From assembly GCA_030525785.1 (NCBI GenBank), contig JAUNEA010000006.1, forward strand, positions 1 through 64,000: DNA of 64,000 bases, read 5' to 3'. This document shows positions 46,959-57,253 of the stretch, in pieces. The notes under the pieces were generated by a model. The model ran no database searches, was not told the DNA's origin, and worked only from the letters and a program-made list of their open reading frames with translations. The stretch is from Cardiobacteriaceae bacterium. Its GTDB lineage: Bacteria > Pseudomonadota > Gammaproteobacteria > Cardiobacteriales > Cardiobacteriaceae. How positions within the stretch are numbered: position 1 is the first letter of the stretch; each line of letters starts with the position of its first letter. Position numbers and translations under genes: made by a program.

Positions 46959-47546
46959 ATGCTGCTAATGATTGATAATTATGACTCCTTTACTTTTAAC
47001 CTCGTGCAGTATTTTGCGCAATTGGGGCAAGAAGTGGTGGTTTACCGCAATGATGAGATTACTTTGGAAAGAATTGCGGAACTCGCACCACAGGCGATTG
47101 TGATTTCGCCAGGCCCCTGTTCGCCCAAAGAAGCAGGTATTTCGATGGATGTGATAAAGCGCTTTGCTGGCAAAACGCCGATATTAGGGGTTTGCTTAGG
47201 GCATCAGTGTTTGGGCGAGGCTTTTGGAGGAGAGGTTGTTCGCGCACCGATTCCAAAACATGGCAAATTATCCGAAGTTTATCATTATAATAAGGGTGTA
47301 TTTGAAGGTTTGCCGAATCCTGTGAACGTGATGCGCTATCACTCGTTGTTGGTTGATGAGGCAAGTTTGCCTGAGGATTTTGAAATCACTGCTTATGCCG
47401 AAGAAAATTCAAAGCGCTTAATTATGGGTATGCGCCATAAAACATGGCTTTTGGAAGGCGTACAGTTTCACCCCGAATCATTTTTGACAGAACAAGGTTT
47501 TTCTATGTTAGACAATTTTCTCAAAGCAGCAGGCTTAAGGGTTTAA
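46959..47546 (+). CDS. Anthranilate/aminodeoxychorismate synthase glutaminase subunit
   Basis: 195 residues. Class I glutamine amidotransferase: [29 protein letters not shown], nucleophile Cys in [15 protein letters not shown], and catalytic His-Glu in VQFHPES. It supplies ammonia for anthranilate (TrpG) or aminodeoxychorismate (PabA); neither trpE nor pabB is here, so the two roles cannot be told apart. pilB begins four bases after the stop, an odd neighbour. Confidence 0.92.
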   Translation: MLLMIDNYDSFTFNLVQYFAQLGQEVVVYRNDEITLERIAELAPQAIVISPGPCSPKEAGISMDVIKRFAGKTPILGVCLGHQCLGEAFGGEVVRAPIPKHGKLSEVYHYNKGVFEGLPNPVNVMRYHSLLVDEASLPEDFEITAYAEENSKRLIMGMRHKTWLLEGVQFHPESFLTEQGFSMLDNFLKAAGLRV

Positions 47547-47550
47547 GACG

Positions 47551-49251
47551 ATGAGTGATTATGAACCAATAATTAGCTATATGGTGCAGCATAAAATCTG
47601 CACACCTGAACAGCTACGTGAAGCCCAAAGCAGTGCCATCAAAAAACGAGGCAACTTTTTACAACAGCTATTAACAGATGGCTTGATTGATGGCGGTAAG
47701 CTCGCCCAAATCAATCGTGAGGTGCATAATTTACCGATGGTTGCCCTGCGAGAGATGGATATTCGCCGTGAGCTAACCTCGCAATTTAAAGAGGCAGTGG
47801 TGCGCAAATACACAGCATTGCCTGTTTATGCAAATGGTGGTCGTTTGTTTGTTGCAACTTTTGACCCCAGCAATACCTTGATGCTCGATGAGTTTAAATA
47901 TCAGGGTAAATTCACTTCTGTTGAGCCAATTCTTGCGCATATTTCCGATATTGAAGCCTTGATTGAAGACCACTACGCTGGTTTGGGTGGTATGGATGAT
48001 ATCTTTGATGATGAAGAAGATGATGTCACGGCAATCGACAAAGCGCTTAGCGAAATGGGAGGTGGGCCAAATGCAGGGGAGGAAGAAGCTCCTGTGGTTC
48101 GTTTTGTAACAGGTATGTTGTTAGATGCCATTCGTACAGGCGCATCAGATTTGCATTTTGAACCATATGAAACCAGCTATCGTGTGCGTTTCCGCCGAGA
48201 TGGCGTGTTGAAAGAAGTGGCAACACCACCGCCTAATATCGCCGTTAGAATTACAGCACGTTTGAAGGTTATGGCAGATTTGGATATTGCCGAAAAACGC
48301 ATTCCACAAGACGGACGGATTAAGCTGAAAGTCTCTGATACCAAAGCCATTGACTTCCGTGTGAACTCCATGCCAACCCTTTGGGGTGAGAAAATTGTAT
48401 TGCGTATTTTAGATAGCTCTGCAGCGAAATTGAATATTGACGTATTAGGCTTTGAGCCAAAACAAAAGCAAGATTATCTTAATGCGATTAGCAAGCCTCA
48501 GGGCTTGGTTTTGGTAACAGGGCCAACGGGTTCAGGGAAAACCGTTTCTCTTTACACAGGCTTATCGATTTTGAATAAAGAGTCCATCAATATTTCCACT
48601 GCGGAAGACCCCGTTGAGATTAACTTGCCTGGTATCAATCAGGTAAACGTAAACCCTAAAACAGGTTTGGACTTTGCTGCCGCTTTGAAAGCTTTCTTGC
48701 GACAAGATCCTGACGTTATCATGGTGGGCGAGATTCGGGATATTACTACAGGCGAAATTGCGGTGAAGGCTGCGCAAACGGGTCACTTGGTATTATCAAC
48801 CTTGCACACCAATGACGTGCCACAAACCATCGCGCGTATGGTCAATATTGGTATTCCTTCCTATAACATTGCTGCGGCAACCAACTTGATTATGGCTCAG
48901 CGTTTGGCTCGGCGTTTGTGTCCAAACTGCAAAACACGTGATCGCCGTCATTCGCATGATGAATTGATTGCCTTAGGCTTTGCAGAAGATGAGCTTGATG
49001 AATTGAAAATTTATGGGCCAAAAGGTTGTGAGCGTTGTAACTATCAAGGTTATCGTGGTCGTGCGGGTATTTATCAGGTGGTACCGATTTCGGAAGCCAT
49101 CGCCGAGCTGATTTTACGCAATGCTTCAGCGGCTGAAATTGAGGCGCAGTGTCAAAAAGAAGGACATTGGAATTTGCGCCAAAGCGCTTTGAATAAAGTA
49201 CGCACAGGCTTGATTAGTATTGAAGAAGTCTTACGTGTGACCACCGATTAA
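47551..49251 (+). CDS. pilB: Type IV pilus assembly ATPase PilB
   Basis: 566 residues. N-terminal GSPII_E domain, then Walker A GPTGSGKT (near 328), Asp box DLHFEPYE, Walker B in DVIMVGEIRD, His box TGHLVLSTLHTNDVP, and a zinc-binding tetracysteine CPNC...CERC near 465-497. It drives pilus extension from the cytoplasm. RBS is weak. First of pilB-pilC-pilD-coaE; pilA is not in the window. Confidence 0.96.
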   Translation: MSDYEPIISYMVQHKICTPEQLREAQSSAIKKRGNFLQQLLTDGLIDGGKLAQINREVHNLPMVALREMDIRRELTSQFKEAVVRKYTALPVYANGGRLFVATFDPSNTLMLDEFKYQGKFTSVEPILAHISDIEALIEDHYAGLGGMDDIFDDEEDDVTAIDKALSEMGGGPNAGEEEAPVVRFVTGMLLDAIRTGASDLHFEPYETSYRVRFRRDGVLKEVATPPPNIAVRITARLKVMADLDIAEKRIPQDGRIKLKVSDTKAIDFRVNSMPTLWGEKIVLRILDSSAAKLNIDVLGFEPKQKQDYLNAISKPQGLVLVTGPTGSGKTVSLYTGLSILNKESINISTAEDPVEINLPGINQVNVNPKTGLDFAAALKAFLRQDPDVIMVGEIRDITTGEIAVKAAQTGHLVLSTLHTNDVPQTIARMVNIGIPSYNIAAATNLIMAQRLARRLCPNCKTRDRRHSHDELIALGFAEDELDELKIYGPKGCERCNYQGYRGRAGIYQVVPISEAIAELILRNASAAEIEAQCQKEGHWNLRQSALNKVRTGLISIEEVLRVTTD

Positions 49252-49325
49252 TCACATTGGCACACAAAGCGCTTTGATTAAATGAATAAGATTATTAAGT
49301 GATGGAGTTATTTTAAGGATTAGTT

Positions 49326-50564
49326 ATGGCAGATTTGAAAAAAGACCCCAATAAGAAGGAATTGAAAACCTTCCAATGGAAGGCTAAAAACAAGCAAGGG
49401 CGTGATGTTTCGGGGGAGACCGATGCCGCCAGTGATATTGTGTTACGCGCGTTCCTTTCCAAACAAGGCTTACATAGCATTGTGGTTCGTGAAAAAGCCA
49501 AACCCATTATTCCGCCATCAAAAGGCTCGATTAAGCCGAAAGATATTTTGTTCTTTACGCGCCAAATGGCAACGATGATGCGCGCAGGTATGCCTGTGTT
49601 GCGTGCTTTGGATTTGGTAGGGCAAAGCATTGAAAAACCGCTGATTATGCGCGAGACTATTTTTGAGGTTCACGCGCGTATTCTGGGTGGTGCAAGTTTT
49701 GCAGAAGCTTTGGCTCAGTATCCGCTCTATTTTGATGAACTCTACACCAGCTTGGTGGCAGCAGGCGAAGATGCAGGTATGTTGGAATCCACGATGGACA
49801 ACATCGCATTGAACCTTGAAAAAGGCGAAGCAACGCGTAAGAAAATCAAAAAAGCGCTTCAATATCCGATGATTGTTATGGCGTTTGCGATTATCGTAAC
49901 GGTTGTGTTGTTGGTTAAAGTTATTCCTGTGTTTGCGCAATTCTTCGTGTCTAATGGTGGTCAGTTGCCAGCTATTACGCAATTTGTGGTGGATTTGTCG
50001 AACTACTTGATTAAAGAAGGTTATATTATTCTAGCAGGCATCGTTGCTTTCTTCTGGATATTCTTCTATGCCAAAAAACGCAGTAAGAAAATGCGTCAAG
50101 GCTTGAATCGCTTAGCCATTAAATTGCCATTGATTGGTCCAATTGTTACAACAGGTGCGAATGCTCGCTTTGCTCGAACCATGGCAACGATGTTTAACGC
50201 TGGGGTTCCGTTGATGAAATCTTTAACGGCTACTGCGCCCGCTTCAGGTAGTATTGTGTATGAAGAAGCCATTTACTCTATTCGTGATGACGTATCTAAT
50301 GGTCAGCAAATGAGTTTTGCGATGAAAAATACGGGCTTATTCCCAACCATTGCCGTGCAGATGACGATGATTGGTGAGGAATCAGGTAACTTAGGCGAAA
50401 TGCTTGGGCGTGTTGCTTCTTTCTATGAAGAAGAGTTGGATTGGCGGATTGATAACTTAACCTCCATGGTTGAGCCGTTGATTATGGCATTCTTGGCGGT
50501 TGTGGTCGGTGGTCTCTTGATTGCGATGTATATGCCAATCTTCCAAATGGGTTCACTCTTCTAA
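49326..50564 (+). CDS. pilC: Type IV pilus inner-membrane platform protein PilC
   Basis: 412 residues, two T2SSF domains, three TM segments. FTRQMATMMRAGMPVLRAL and FARTMATMFNAGVPLMKSL are the paired signatures. Sits between PilB and the pilus base. The 74-base gap after pilB holds one palindrome copy. Overlaps pilD (TAATG). Confidence 0.96.
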   Translation: MADLKKDPNKKELKTFQWKAKNKQGRDVSGETDAASDIVLRAFLSKQGLHSIVVREKAKPIIPPSKGSIKPKDILFFTRQMATMMRAGMPVLRALDLVGQSIEKPLIMRETIFEVHARILGGASFAEALAQYPLYFDELYTSLVAAGEDAGMLESTMDNIALNLEKGEATRKKIKKALQYPMIVMAFAIIVTVVLLVKVIPVFAQFFVSNGGQLPAITQFVVDLSNYLIKEGYIILAGIVAFFWIFFYAKKRSKKMRQGLNRLAIKLPLIGPIVTTGANARFARTMATMFNAGVPLMKSLTATAPASGSIVYEEAIYSIRDDVSNGQQMSFAMKNTGLFPTIAVQMTMIGEESGNLGEMLGRVASFYEEELDWRIDNLTSMVEPLIMAFLAVVVGGLLIAMYMPIFQMGSLF

Positions 50565-51487
50565 TGAACTGGTTGGAATTTTTTCAAGGCGGTTGGGGCA
50601 TAGCTCTAATCGCCTTATTAGGTTTAATGGTGGGCAGTTTTTTAAACGTGGTGGTTTATCGTTTGCCTGTTATGATGGATCGTGAGGAGAAGGCTTACGC
50701 TTGGGAAGTGCTGCATGGTGAGGAAAGCGCTTTGCAAAATCCTTGTCAAACAGTTGAGTCGGTATCAGCATGGCAACAGTTGCGTAAGATGGCAAATCCT
50801 TTTGTTGGCGAACGGTTTAATCTAGCGGTACCTGCTTCACGTTGTCCGCATTGCAAAACGGAAATCCGAGCTTGGCAAAATATACCAGTCTTCAGCTATT
50901 TGTATCAGGGTGGCAAATGTGTGGCTTGCCGTGTGCCAATTACCAGCCGTTATGTTTGGGTAGAGATTTTATGCGCGGTTTTAAGCGTTTTGGTGGTTTT
51001 GCGTTTTCCAGATCCAAGCCAATTATGGTTGGCGTTGTTGCTGACGTGGTGCCTGTTGGCGCTGTTTTTTATTGACGCAGAGACACAATATTTACCTGAT
51101 GCCATCACTTTACCCTTGATGTGGTTAGGGATTATGGCAGCTTGGTGGGGTAGTGGGGTCTTTGTTGGCTTAAAGGCGAGCGTATTGGGGGCGGCATTGG
51201 GCTATTTGTCGCTTTGGTCAGTCTATTGGCTGTTTAAAATCTTCACAGGCAAAGAAGGCATGGGCTATGGAGATTTCAAACTGCTGGCTGTGTTGTGTGC
51301 GTGGCAGGGTATAAGCGTTTTGCCGTTTATTTTGTTTGGTTCAGCTTTGGTGGGTTTAATCTTTGGTGTGGTTCAAAAGGTAGGTTTTGGTAAACCGATG
51401 GCTTTTGGCCCTTATTTGATTTTGGCTGGCTGGGTGTCATTCATGTATGGTGAACAGATTTTGCCTTTGTTAGGATTTCAATACTGA
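50564..51487 (+). CDS. pilD: Prepilin peptidase/N-methyltransferase PilD
   Basis: 307 residues. CPHC...CVAC zinc motif near 97-126; catalytic Asp in DAETQYLPDAITLP and GMGYGDFKLL. Several TM segments. It cleaves and methylates prepilins and type II secretion or competence pseudopilins. Between GSFLNVVVYRLP and the zinc motif is an insert of about 45 residues. Overlaps coaE (TGATG). Confidence 0.96.
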   Translation: MNWLEFFQGGWGIALIALLGLMVGSFLNVVVYRLPVMMDREEKAYAWEVLHGEESALQNPCQTVESVSAWQQLRKMANPFVGERFNLAVPASRCPHCKTEIRAWQNIPVFSYLYQGGKCVACRVPITSRYVWVEILCAVLSVLVVLRFPDPSQLWLALLLTWCLLALFFIDAETQYLPDAITLPLMWLGIMAAWWGSGVFVGLKASVLGAALGYLSLWSVYWLFKIFTGKEGMGYGDFKLLAVLCAWQGISVLPFILFGSALVGLIFGVVQKVGFGKPMAFGPYLILAGWVSFMYGEQILPLLGFQY

Positions 51488-52074
51488 TGATATTGGGGCT
51501 GACAGGTGGCATTGGTAGTGGCAAAAGCCTGTGTTCACGCTGGTTTGAAGAACGCGGTGTGCCGATTGTTGATGCAGATGTGATTGCTCGAGCTTTACTT
51601 GCGCCACAAAGCGCTTTGTTACCTTTGATAGCAGAAAGCTTTGGGGCGGAGGTTTTATCGGCTGATGGTTCGTTGAATCGTGTTGTGCTTCGCGCTAAGA
51701 TTTTTGCAAACGAGGAGGCACGTTTAAAACTCAACGCTATCATGCACCCCGCGATACGCGAGGAAATCACAAAACAGCTCAAGATGTTACAAGAGCAAAG
51801 CGCTTTGGTTATTTTGAGTGCGCCGTTATTGGTAGAAAATCATTTGGCGGCGTCGTGCCATGCGGTGTTGGTGGTTGATGTGCCAGAAGATGTGCAAATT
51901 GAGCGTACGATGCAGCGCGATGGTTGTGATGAATCACAGGCGCGAGCGATTATGGCAAGCCAATGTTCGCGCTCAAAGCGCTTGAGTATGGCGAATTTTG
52001 TGGTGGATAATCAAGGAACAATAGCAGAAACGCATGCGCAGTTGCACTGTTTATCGAAGCTTTTGGCTTGGTGA
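51487..52074 (+). CDS. coaE: Dephospho-CoA kinase
   Basis: 195 residues. P-loop GLTGGIGSGKS near the N-terminus; VDADVIARALL and lid region QRDGCDESQARAIMASQ. Last step of CoA synthesis. The pilBCD-coaE order is the one found in Pseudomonas and Dichelobacter relatives. Confidence 0.95.
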   Translation: MILGLTGGIGSGKSLCSRWFEERGVPIVDADVIARALLAPQSALLPLIAESFGAEVLSADGSLNRVVLRAKIFANEEARLKLNAIMHPAIREEITKQLKMLQEQSALVILSAPLLVENHLAASCHAVLVVDVPEDVQIERTMQRDGCDESQARAIMASQCSRSKRLSMANFVVDNQGTIAETHAQLHCLSKLLAW

Positions 52075-52132
52075 GGTTTATTCAAGCAGTATCAGATACT
52101 GTTTTATAAAATCATTCAAAGCGCTTTGTGTG

Positions 52133-52167
52133 AAAAAAATCCCCACCAAAATTATGTTTTGGTGGGG
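52133..52167 (-). terminator. Terminator of the nagB-II arm
   Basis: Stem CCCCACCAAAA/TTTTGGTGGGG with a 5-base loop; on the minus strand followed by ATTTTTTT. Two palindrome copies flank it (52118, 52175). Confidence 0.9.
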
Positions 52168-52189
52168 AGCTTTGTAAAGCGCTTTGTTT

Positions 52190-53218
52190 TTATAGTGTGC
52201 TGGTAACTTTTTTCAAATTGGGCGGATTGTCTGTATCAATGCCTTTCGCACGAGAAACTTGCTCAATAAAACGGTAAACCGTTTGAATGGTGGTGAGACC
52301 TTGAAGAGTAGGGTGGTTGGCATCGATTAAAGTTACATCGCGTTCAGCAACTGATTCATCAGCCGCCAGAATCACTTTTGCGCCCATCGCTTTAAACTGC
52401 AAAGCGCTTTCTACAATGCCTGCTTGAGCTTCATCAGGAGGAGCCAGAGCCAGCACCACTTGTCGTTCATTCATCAAAGCCATAGGCCCATGTTTCACCT
52501 CAGCACTGCTGAAAGCTTCGCCTTGAATCAAGCAGGTTTCCTTGAATTTTAATGCCGCCTCGCGTGCAATAGAGAATCCTAAGCCACGTCCGAGAATGTA
52601 GAGTCGGTCGCAGTTCGTAAATAAAGAAAGCGCTTTTTGCCAATCTTCTTGGAGCGCTATTTCTTGAGCTTGTTCGATTTTTTCAGGAAGCTTGGCGAGG
52701 GCAGTGTCTAAAGCGCTTTGTTTCAAGAGTGGTGCAAAGAGACGAATGCCAAGCGAGAGGGTCGCAATGAAGCTTTTGGTGGCGGCAACGCTGTGTTCTT
52801 TGCCAGCACCGATGTTTAGGCAGTTATCACAAACTTCAGACAACGGCGAAGGAATGGTATTCAAAAGGGCGAAGGTTTTCGCGCCTGTGGGTTGAAAAGC
52901 TTTGACGCTTTCCAGCAAATCACGGCTGCCGCCTGATTGTGAAATAGCAAGCACCAAAGCGCTTTGGGGGAGTTGCCATGGGGTTTGATAGACGGTATTC
53001 AAAGAAAGAGGTACGCTCATGCTAGGGATACCTGCGTAACGCATCAACAGATACGAGAGATACTCGGCGGCATGCATGGAAGTCCCACGTGCGATGGTGA
53101 GCAGCAATTGAGGAGGCTGTTCGCAAAGCGCTTTGTGTAGAGGGGCGATGTCGGCGAGTTGTTGATGTTGGCGTAAACAATCGGCAACTTGCAAAATTTC
53201 TTGTTCCATATGGGTCAT
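52190..53218 (-). CDS. SIS-type glucosamine-6-phosphate deaminase (NagB-II) candidate
   Basis: 342 residues, two SIS domains without the glutaminase half of GlmS: LTIARGTSMHAAEYLSYLL, AISQSGGSRDLLESVK, ILGRGLGFSIAREAALKFKE, AEVKHGPMAL. In several bacteria such proteins replace NagB and convert glucosamine-6-phosphate to fructose-6-phosphate and ammonia. The sialic acid island contains nagA but no classic nagB, which fits this role. AgaS-type deaminase is the alternative. It follows nanM; a terminator lies between. Confidence 0.82.
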   Translation of the reverse strand: MTHMEQEILQVADCLRQHQQLADIAPLHKALCEQPPQLLLTIARGTSMHAAEYLSYLLMRYAGIPSMSVPLSLNTVYQTPWQLPQSALVLAISQSGGSRDLLESVKAFQPTGAKTFALLNTIPSPLSEVCDNCLNIGAGKEHSVAATKSFIATLSLGIRLFAPLLKQSALDTALAKLPEKIEQAQEIALQEDWQKALSLFTNCDRLYILGRGLGFSIAREAALKFKETCLIQGEAFSSAEVKHGPMALMNERQVVLALAPPDEAQAGIVESALQFKAMGAKVILAADESVAERDVTLIDANHPTLQGLTTIQTVYRFIEQVSRAKGIDTDNPPNLKKVTSTL

Positions 53219-53252
53219 AAAATCACCTGCGAGCTGTTGGGGTTGCGTGGGG

Positions 53253-53285
53253 TAAAAACAAGAAAGGGAAGAGATGGCTCTTCCC
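53253..53285 (-). terminator. Terminator or attenuator after nanM
   Basis: Stem GGGAAGAG/CTCTTCCC, loop of four; on the minus strand followed by TTTCTTGTTTTT. It lies between nanM and the deaminase gene, with two palindrome copies between it and nanM. Confidence 0.75.
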
Positions 53286-53339
53286 TAAAAAACAAAGCGC
53301 TTTGGCACACAACCTCAACCTCCAAAGCGCTTTGAAGGG

Positions 53340-54455
53340 TTACTTGATGTTGATGGCTTTGCCGTCATAGCTTAAACGGTAAACTTTGGCTAAATTGCCT
53401 TCTTTGCCTTTGCCACCGATAAGAATAACGTTGCCTTGATGGTTCACCGATGCTCCATAGCCTGATGGCGTAGGCAATTTTCCAGCGACTGACCATTGAC
53501 CATCTTTTAACAGATAAACATTGGGATCATAGTAACGCTCTTTCCCTTTATGGGCGTAAAGTTCGCCAGCCTCATAAGCTTGGCGTGCGCCTGTGAAATT
53601 AGCACCACCAGCGATGATGTAATAATCTTTGCTACCACCTGAATACGCGCCTGCTAAACCTTCTTGTAGAGATTGTTCACCGTTGATGAGGTTAGGGAGT
53701 TTGGTGAAGCTTAAAACGCCTTTATCATCAAAGCTGCCCAATTCCATGCTATCAGTACGTAAGCCAGGCTTGATTTCGCCATTGCCCACATAAACTTTAT
53801 CGTCCACCAAGCTCACAGCAGCGCCAGCGCGACCTGAGAAGGGAGTTAATCCTTCATTAAACCATTGATTGGTTGATGGTTTATAGCTTAAAACAAATGG
53901 ATTGAAGAAATAATCTTCGGCGCGTTGCTCAAAGTAAGGATTCATCACAGCTTCTTGCTTGGCTTTGTCATCGCCAGCAGCGGTGTAATCTTGGAAATAA
54001 CCGTTAAAAATAGATAAATTCACACCGCCCACAAAATAGATTTTGTCGCCTCGTGTGAAAGAACTGGTGCCTGCGATAGCTTGTGGAGAGCGGGTAGGGA
54101 GTTTTTGCCATGTTTTGGCTTTGGGGTCGTATTCGTGAACATCGTTCACAATTTGCAATTCACCCTTATCATTTTTTTGTAAGCCACCGAAAACATAGAG
54201 CTTGTCGCCGACAGAAGCCACAACAGGTTGGCTACGGTCTTTGCCAACAAAAGCAGGAATTTCCTCCCAAAGCGCTTTGTCATCATTTAAATTTAGTGAG
54301 TAAAACTTATCTTTAAGGCTACCTAAGCCAACATAAACAGTATCGCCAATCAATGCTGCGCCACCATCTGCGAAAGCTTCAGGCAAATCGGGCAGTGCCA
54401 AAGCGCTTTGGCTGGCGAGAATGGCGAGAGCGAGTAGGGATTTTAAGGTTTTCAT
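53340..54455 (-). CDS. nanM: N-acetylneuraminate epimerase NanM (kelch repeat)
   Basis: 371 residues from ATG 54455 (54458 is also possible; GGAG upstream). Signal peptide ends ILASQSALA, with the cleavage region encoded by a palindrome copy. Kelch blades such as DTVYVGLGSL, DKLYVFGGLQ, DKIYFVGGVN and GNVILIGGKG. In the periplasm it speeds conversion of alpha- to beta-sialic acid. First gene of the minus arm of the divergent sialic acid region. Confidence 0.93.
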   Translation of the reverse strand: MKTLKSLLALAILASQSALALPDLPEAFADGGAALIGDTVYVGLGSLKDKFYSLNLNDDKALWEEIPAFVGKDRSQPVVASVGDKLYVFGGLQKNDKGELQIVNDVHEYDPKAKTWQKLPTRSPQAIAGTSSFTRGDKIYFVGGVNLSIFNGYFQDYTAAGDDKAKQEAVMNPYFEQRAEDYFFNPFVLSYKPSTNQWFNEGLTPFSGRAGAAVSLVDDKVYVGNGEIKPGLRTDSMELGSFDDKGVLSFTKLPNLINGEQSLQEGLAGAYSGGSKDYYIIAGGANFTGARQAYEAGELYAHKGKERYYDPNVYLLKDGQWSVAGKLPTPSGYGASVNHQGNVILIGGKGKEGNLAKVYRLSYDGKAINIK

Positions 54456-54494
54456 CATGAGTCTCCATAGGTGTGGTTGAAATAATTTTTTTGT

Positions 54495-54523
54495 ATTATA
54501 AGCTTGTTTGAAATTTATTTTAA
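54495..54523 (-). promoter_or_regulatory. Promoter of nanM arm
   Basis: Minus strand -10 TATAAT (54495-54500) with an AT-rich -35 (TTAAAA, 54518-54523). It overlaps the divergent nanE promoter. Confidence 0.5.
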
Positions 54524-54536
54524 AGCGTTTTATACT
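54508..54536 (+). promoter_or_regulatory. Promoter of nanE operon with candidate operator
   Basis: -35 TTGAAA (54508-54513), 17-base spacer, -10 TATACT (54531-54536). The near-perfect dyad TTGAAAT-TT-ATTTTAA (54508-54523) covers the -35 and the divergent promoter; it could be the site of the RpiR-type regulator. The spacer also holds a decayed palindrome (AAAGCGTTTT). Confidence 0.65.
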
Positions 54537-54566
54537 TGGCTTCATGTTTTAAGGAGTTTAACTTTT

Positions 54567-55262
54567 ATGCAATCAGATGTTTTTACTGCTTTGACAGGCG
54601 GACTCATCGTTTCTTGCCAAGCCTTGCCCCATGAGCCTTTGCATTCCTCGTTCATTATGGGGCGTATGGCATTGGCAGCTGCGCAAGGTGGGGCAGTAGG
54701 TATTCGTGCGAACACAGTTCAAGATATTGAAGAGATTAGAAGAAATGTCAATCTTCCTATCATTGCTATCATCAAACGAGATTATCCCGATAGTGCTGCA
54801 TTTATCACGCCAACTTTGCTTGAGGTTGATGAGTTGATGCGTGTTCGCCCTGAAATGATTGCTCTTGATGCGCGAGTTGGTGTGCGACCAAATGGCACAA
54901 CTTTGGCGCAACAAGTGCAAGCAATTCGTAAAAAATATCCCGAAGTTTTGTTAATGGCGGATTGTGCTTCGTTTGAAGAGATGCAAGAAGCGGAACGTTT
55001 GGGCTTTGATTATATCGGCACAACTTTGGTTGGCTATACAGAAGAAACCAAAGGGCATAGCATTGAGGCTGATGATTTTGCTTTGATTCGTCAAGCCGTT
55101 AAAACTTTAAAACGCCCCATTATTGCGGAAGGAAATATCAATACTCCTGCGAAAGTGAAACGTGTTTTAGAATTAGGAGTACATAGTGTAGTGGTGGGTT
55201 CGGCCATTACACGACCAAAATGGATTACCGAACAATTTGTACAGGCAACCAAAAAAGGATAA
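54567..55262 (+). CDS. nanE: N-acetylmannosamine-6-phosphate 2-epimerase
   Basis: 231 residues from ATG 54567 (AAGGAG upstream). TIM-barrel motifs: IIAIIKRDYP, MIALDARVGVRP, LMADCASFEE, FDYIGTTLVGYT, PIIAEGNI. It turns ManNAc-6-P into GlcNAc-6-P. First gene of the plus arm. nanA begins three bases after its stop. No palindrome copy in nanE or nanA. Confidence 0.95.
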   Translation: MQSDVFTALTGGLIVSCQALPHEPLHSSFIMGRMALAAAQGGAVGIRANTVQDIEEIRRNVNLPIIAIIKRDYPDSAAFITPTLLEVDELMRVRPEMIALDARVGVRPNGTTLAQQVQAIRKKYPEVLLMADCASFEEMQEAERLGFDYIGTTLVGYTEETKGHSIEADDFALIRQAVKTLKRPIIAEGNINTPAKVKRVLELGVHSVVVGSAITRPKWITEQFVQATKKG

Positions 55263-55265
55263 GTC

Positions 55266-56153
55266 ATGAAATCAATCAAGGGATTAATTACAGCATTGCT
55301 CGTTCCATTTGATGCGCAAGGTCGTGTGAATGAGGCAGGTTTGCGCCAAATCATTCGTCATAATTTGGATAAAATGGGCGTTGATGGTTTGTATGTTGGT
55401 GGTTCAACAGGTGAAAATTTTACCATTGATACTGCAACCAAAAAGCGCATTTTTGAAATTGCGAAAGATGAAGCAGGTGATAAAGGCATTTTAATTGCGC
55501 AAGTAGGTGGCACCAATGTTTATGAAGCCATTGAGTTGGGTAAATTTGTAACACAATTGGGCTACGATGCTATTTCTGCTGTAACACCGTTCTATTACAA
55601 ATTCTCTTTTGCAGAAATCAAGCAATATTATTTTGATATTTTGGAAGCAGTAGATAATCGTATGATTGTATACTCAATTCCATTCTTGACGGGCGTAAAT
55701 ATGAATGTAGAGCAATTTGGCGAATTATTTGCTCATGAAAAAGTCGTGGGTGTGAAATTTACCGCTGCAGATTTCTATTTGCTAGAGCGTTTGCGCAAAG
55801 CTTATCCTGAGATTTTGATTTACTCTGGCTTTGATGAAATGCTGTTGCCTGCATTGGTTCATAATGTTGATGGTGCTATTGGTTCAACCTACAATGTTAA
55901 TGGACCTCGCGCTCGTCAAATCATTGATTTGGTTAAAGCTGGAAAAATTGCGGAGGCATTGGAAGTTCAGCATATAACCAATGATTTGATTACAGCCATT
56001 TTGGATAATGGCATTTATCCAACGTTGAAACAATTGTTGGTTTTAGGTGGCTGTAATCAAGGTGAATTTTTGCCTCGTAAGCCAATGGCTGCGCCAACAG
56101 AAAAACAAATTCAACGTGCCAAAGAAATTTATCAGCAATATTTGGCATCTTAA
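55266..56153 (+). CDS. nanA: N-acetylneuraminate lyase
   Basis: 295 residues. [15 protein letters not shown] near 40; Tyr in [10 protein letters not shown]; Schiff-base Lys in [16 protein letters not shown] (near 165). Splits sialic acid to ManNAc and pyruvate. Coupled closely with nanE. Confidence 0.96.
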   Translation: MKSIKGLITALLVPFDAQGRVNEAGLRQIIRHNLDKMGVDGLYVGGSTGENFTIDTATKKRIFEIAKDEAGDKGILIAQVGGTNVYEAIELGKFVTQLGYDAISAVTPFYYKFSFAEIKQYYFDILEAVDNRMIVYSIPFLTGVNMNVEQFGELFAHEKVVGVKFTAADFYLLERLRKAYPEILIYSGFDEMLLPALVHNVDGAIGSTYNVNGPRARQIIDLVKAGKIAEALEVQHITNDLITAILDNGIYPTLKQLLVLGGCNQGEFLPRKPMAAPTEKQIQRAKEIYQQYLAS

Positions 56154-56171
56154 TTTTAACCCCTAAAATAG

Positions 56172-57161
<990 letters not shown>

Positions 57162-57183
57162 TTTTAAAGCGTTTCAAAACGCA

Positions 57184-57215
57184 AAGCGCTTTGGCAACAA
57201 AGCGCTTCATTTTTA
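57184..57215 (+). terminator. Attenuator between siaP and siaQM built from two palindrome copies
   Basis: AAGCGCTTTG (57184-57193) and CAAAGCGCTT (57198-57207) form a perfect 10-bp stem with a GCAA tetraloop, followed by CATTTTTA. Partial termination would keep SiaP in excess over SiaQM. Confidence 0.7.
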
Positions 57216-57253
57216 TCAGCGATAGTATCAAACCCGTAATCAAGGAATAAACG

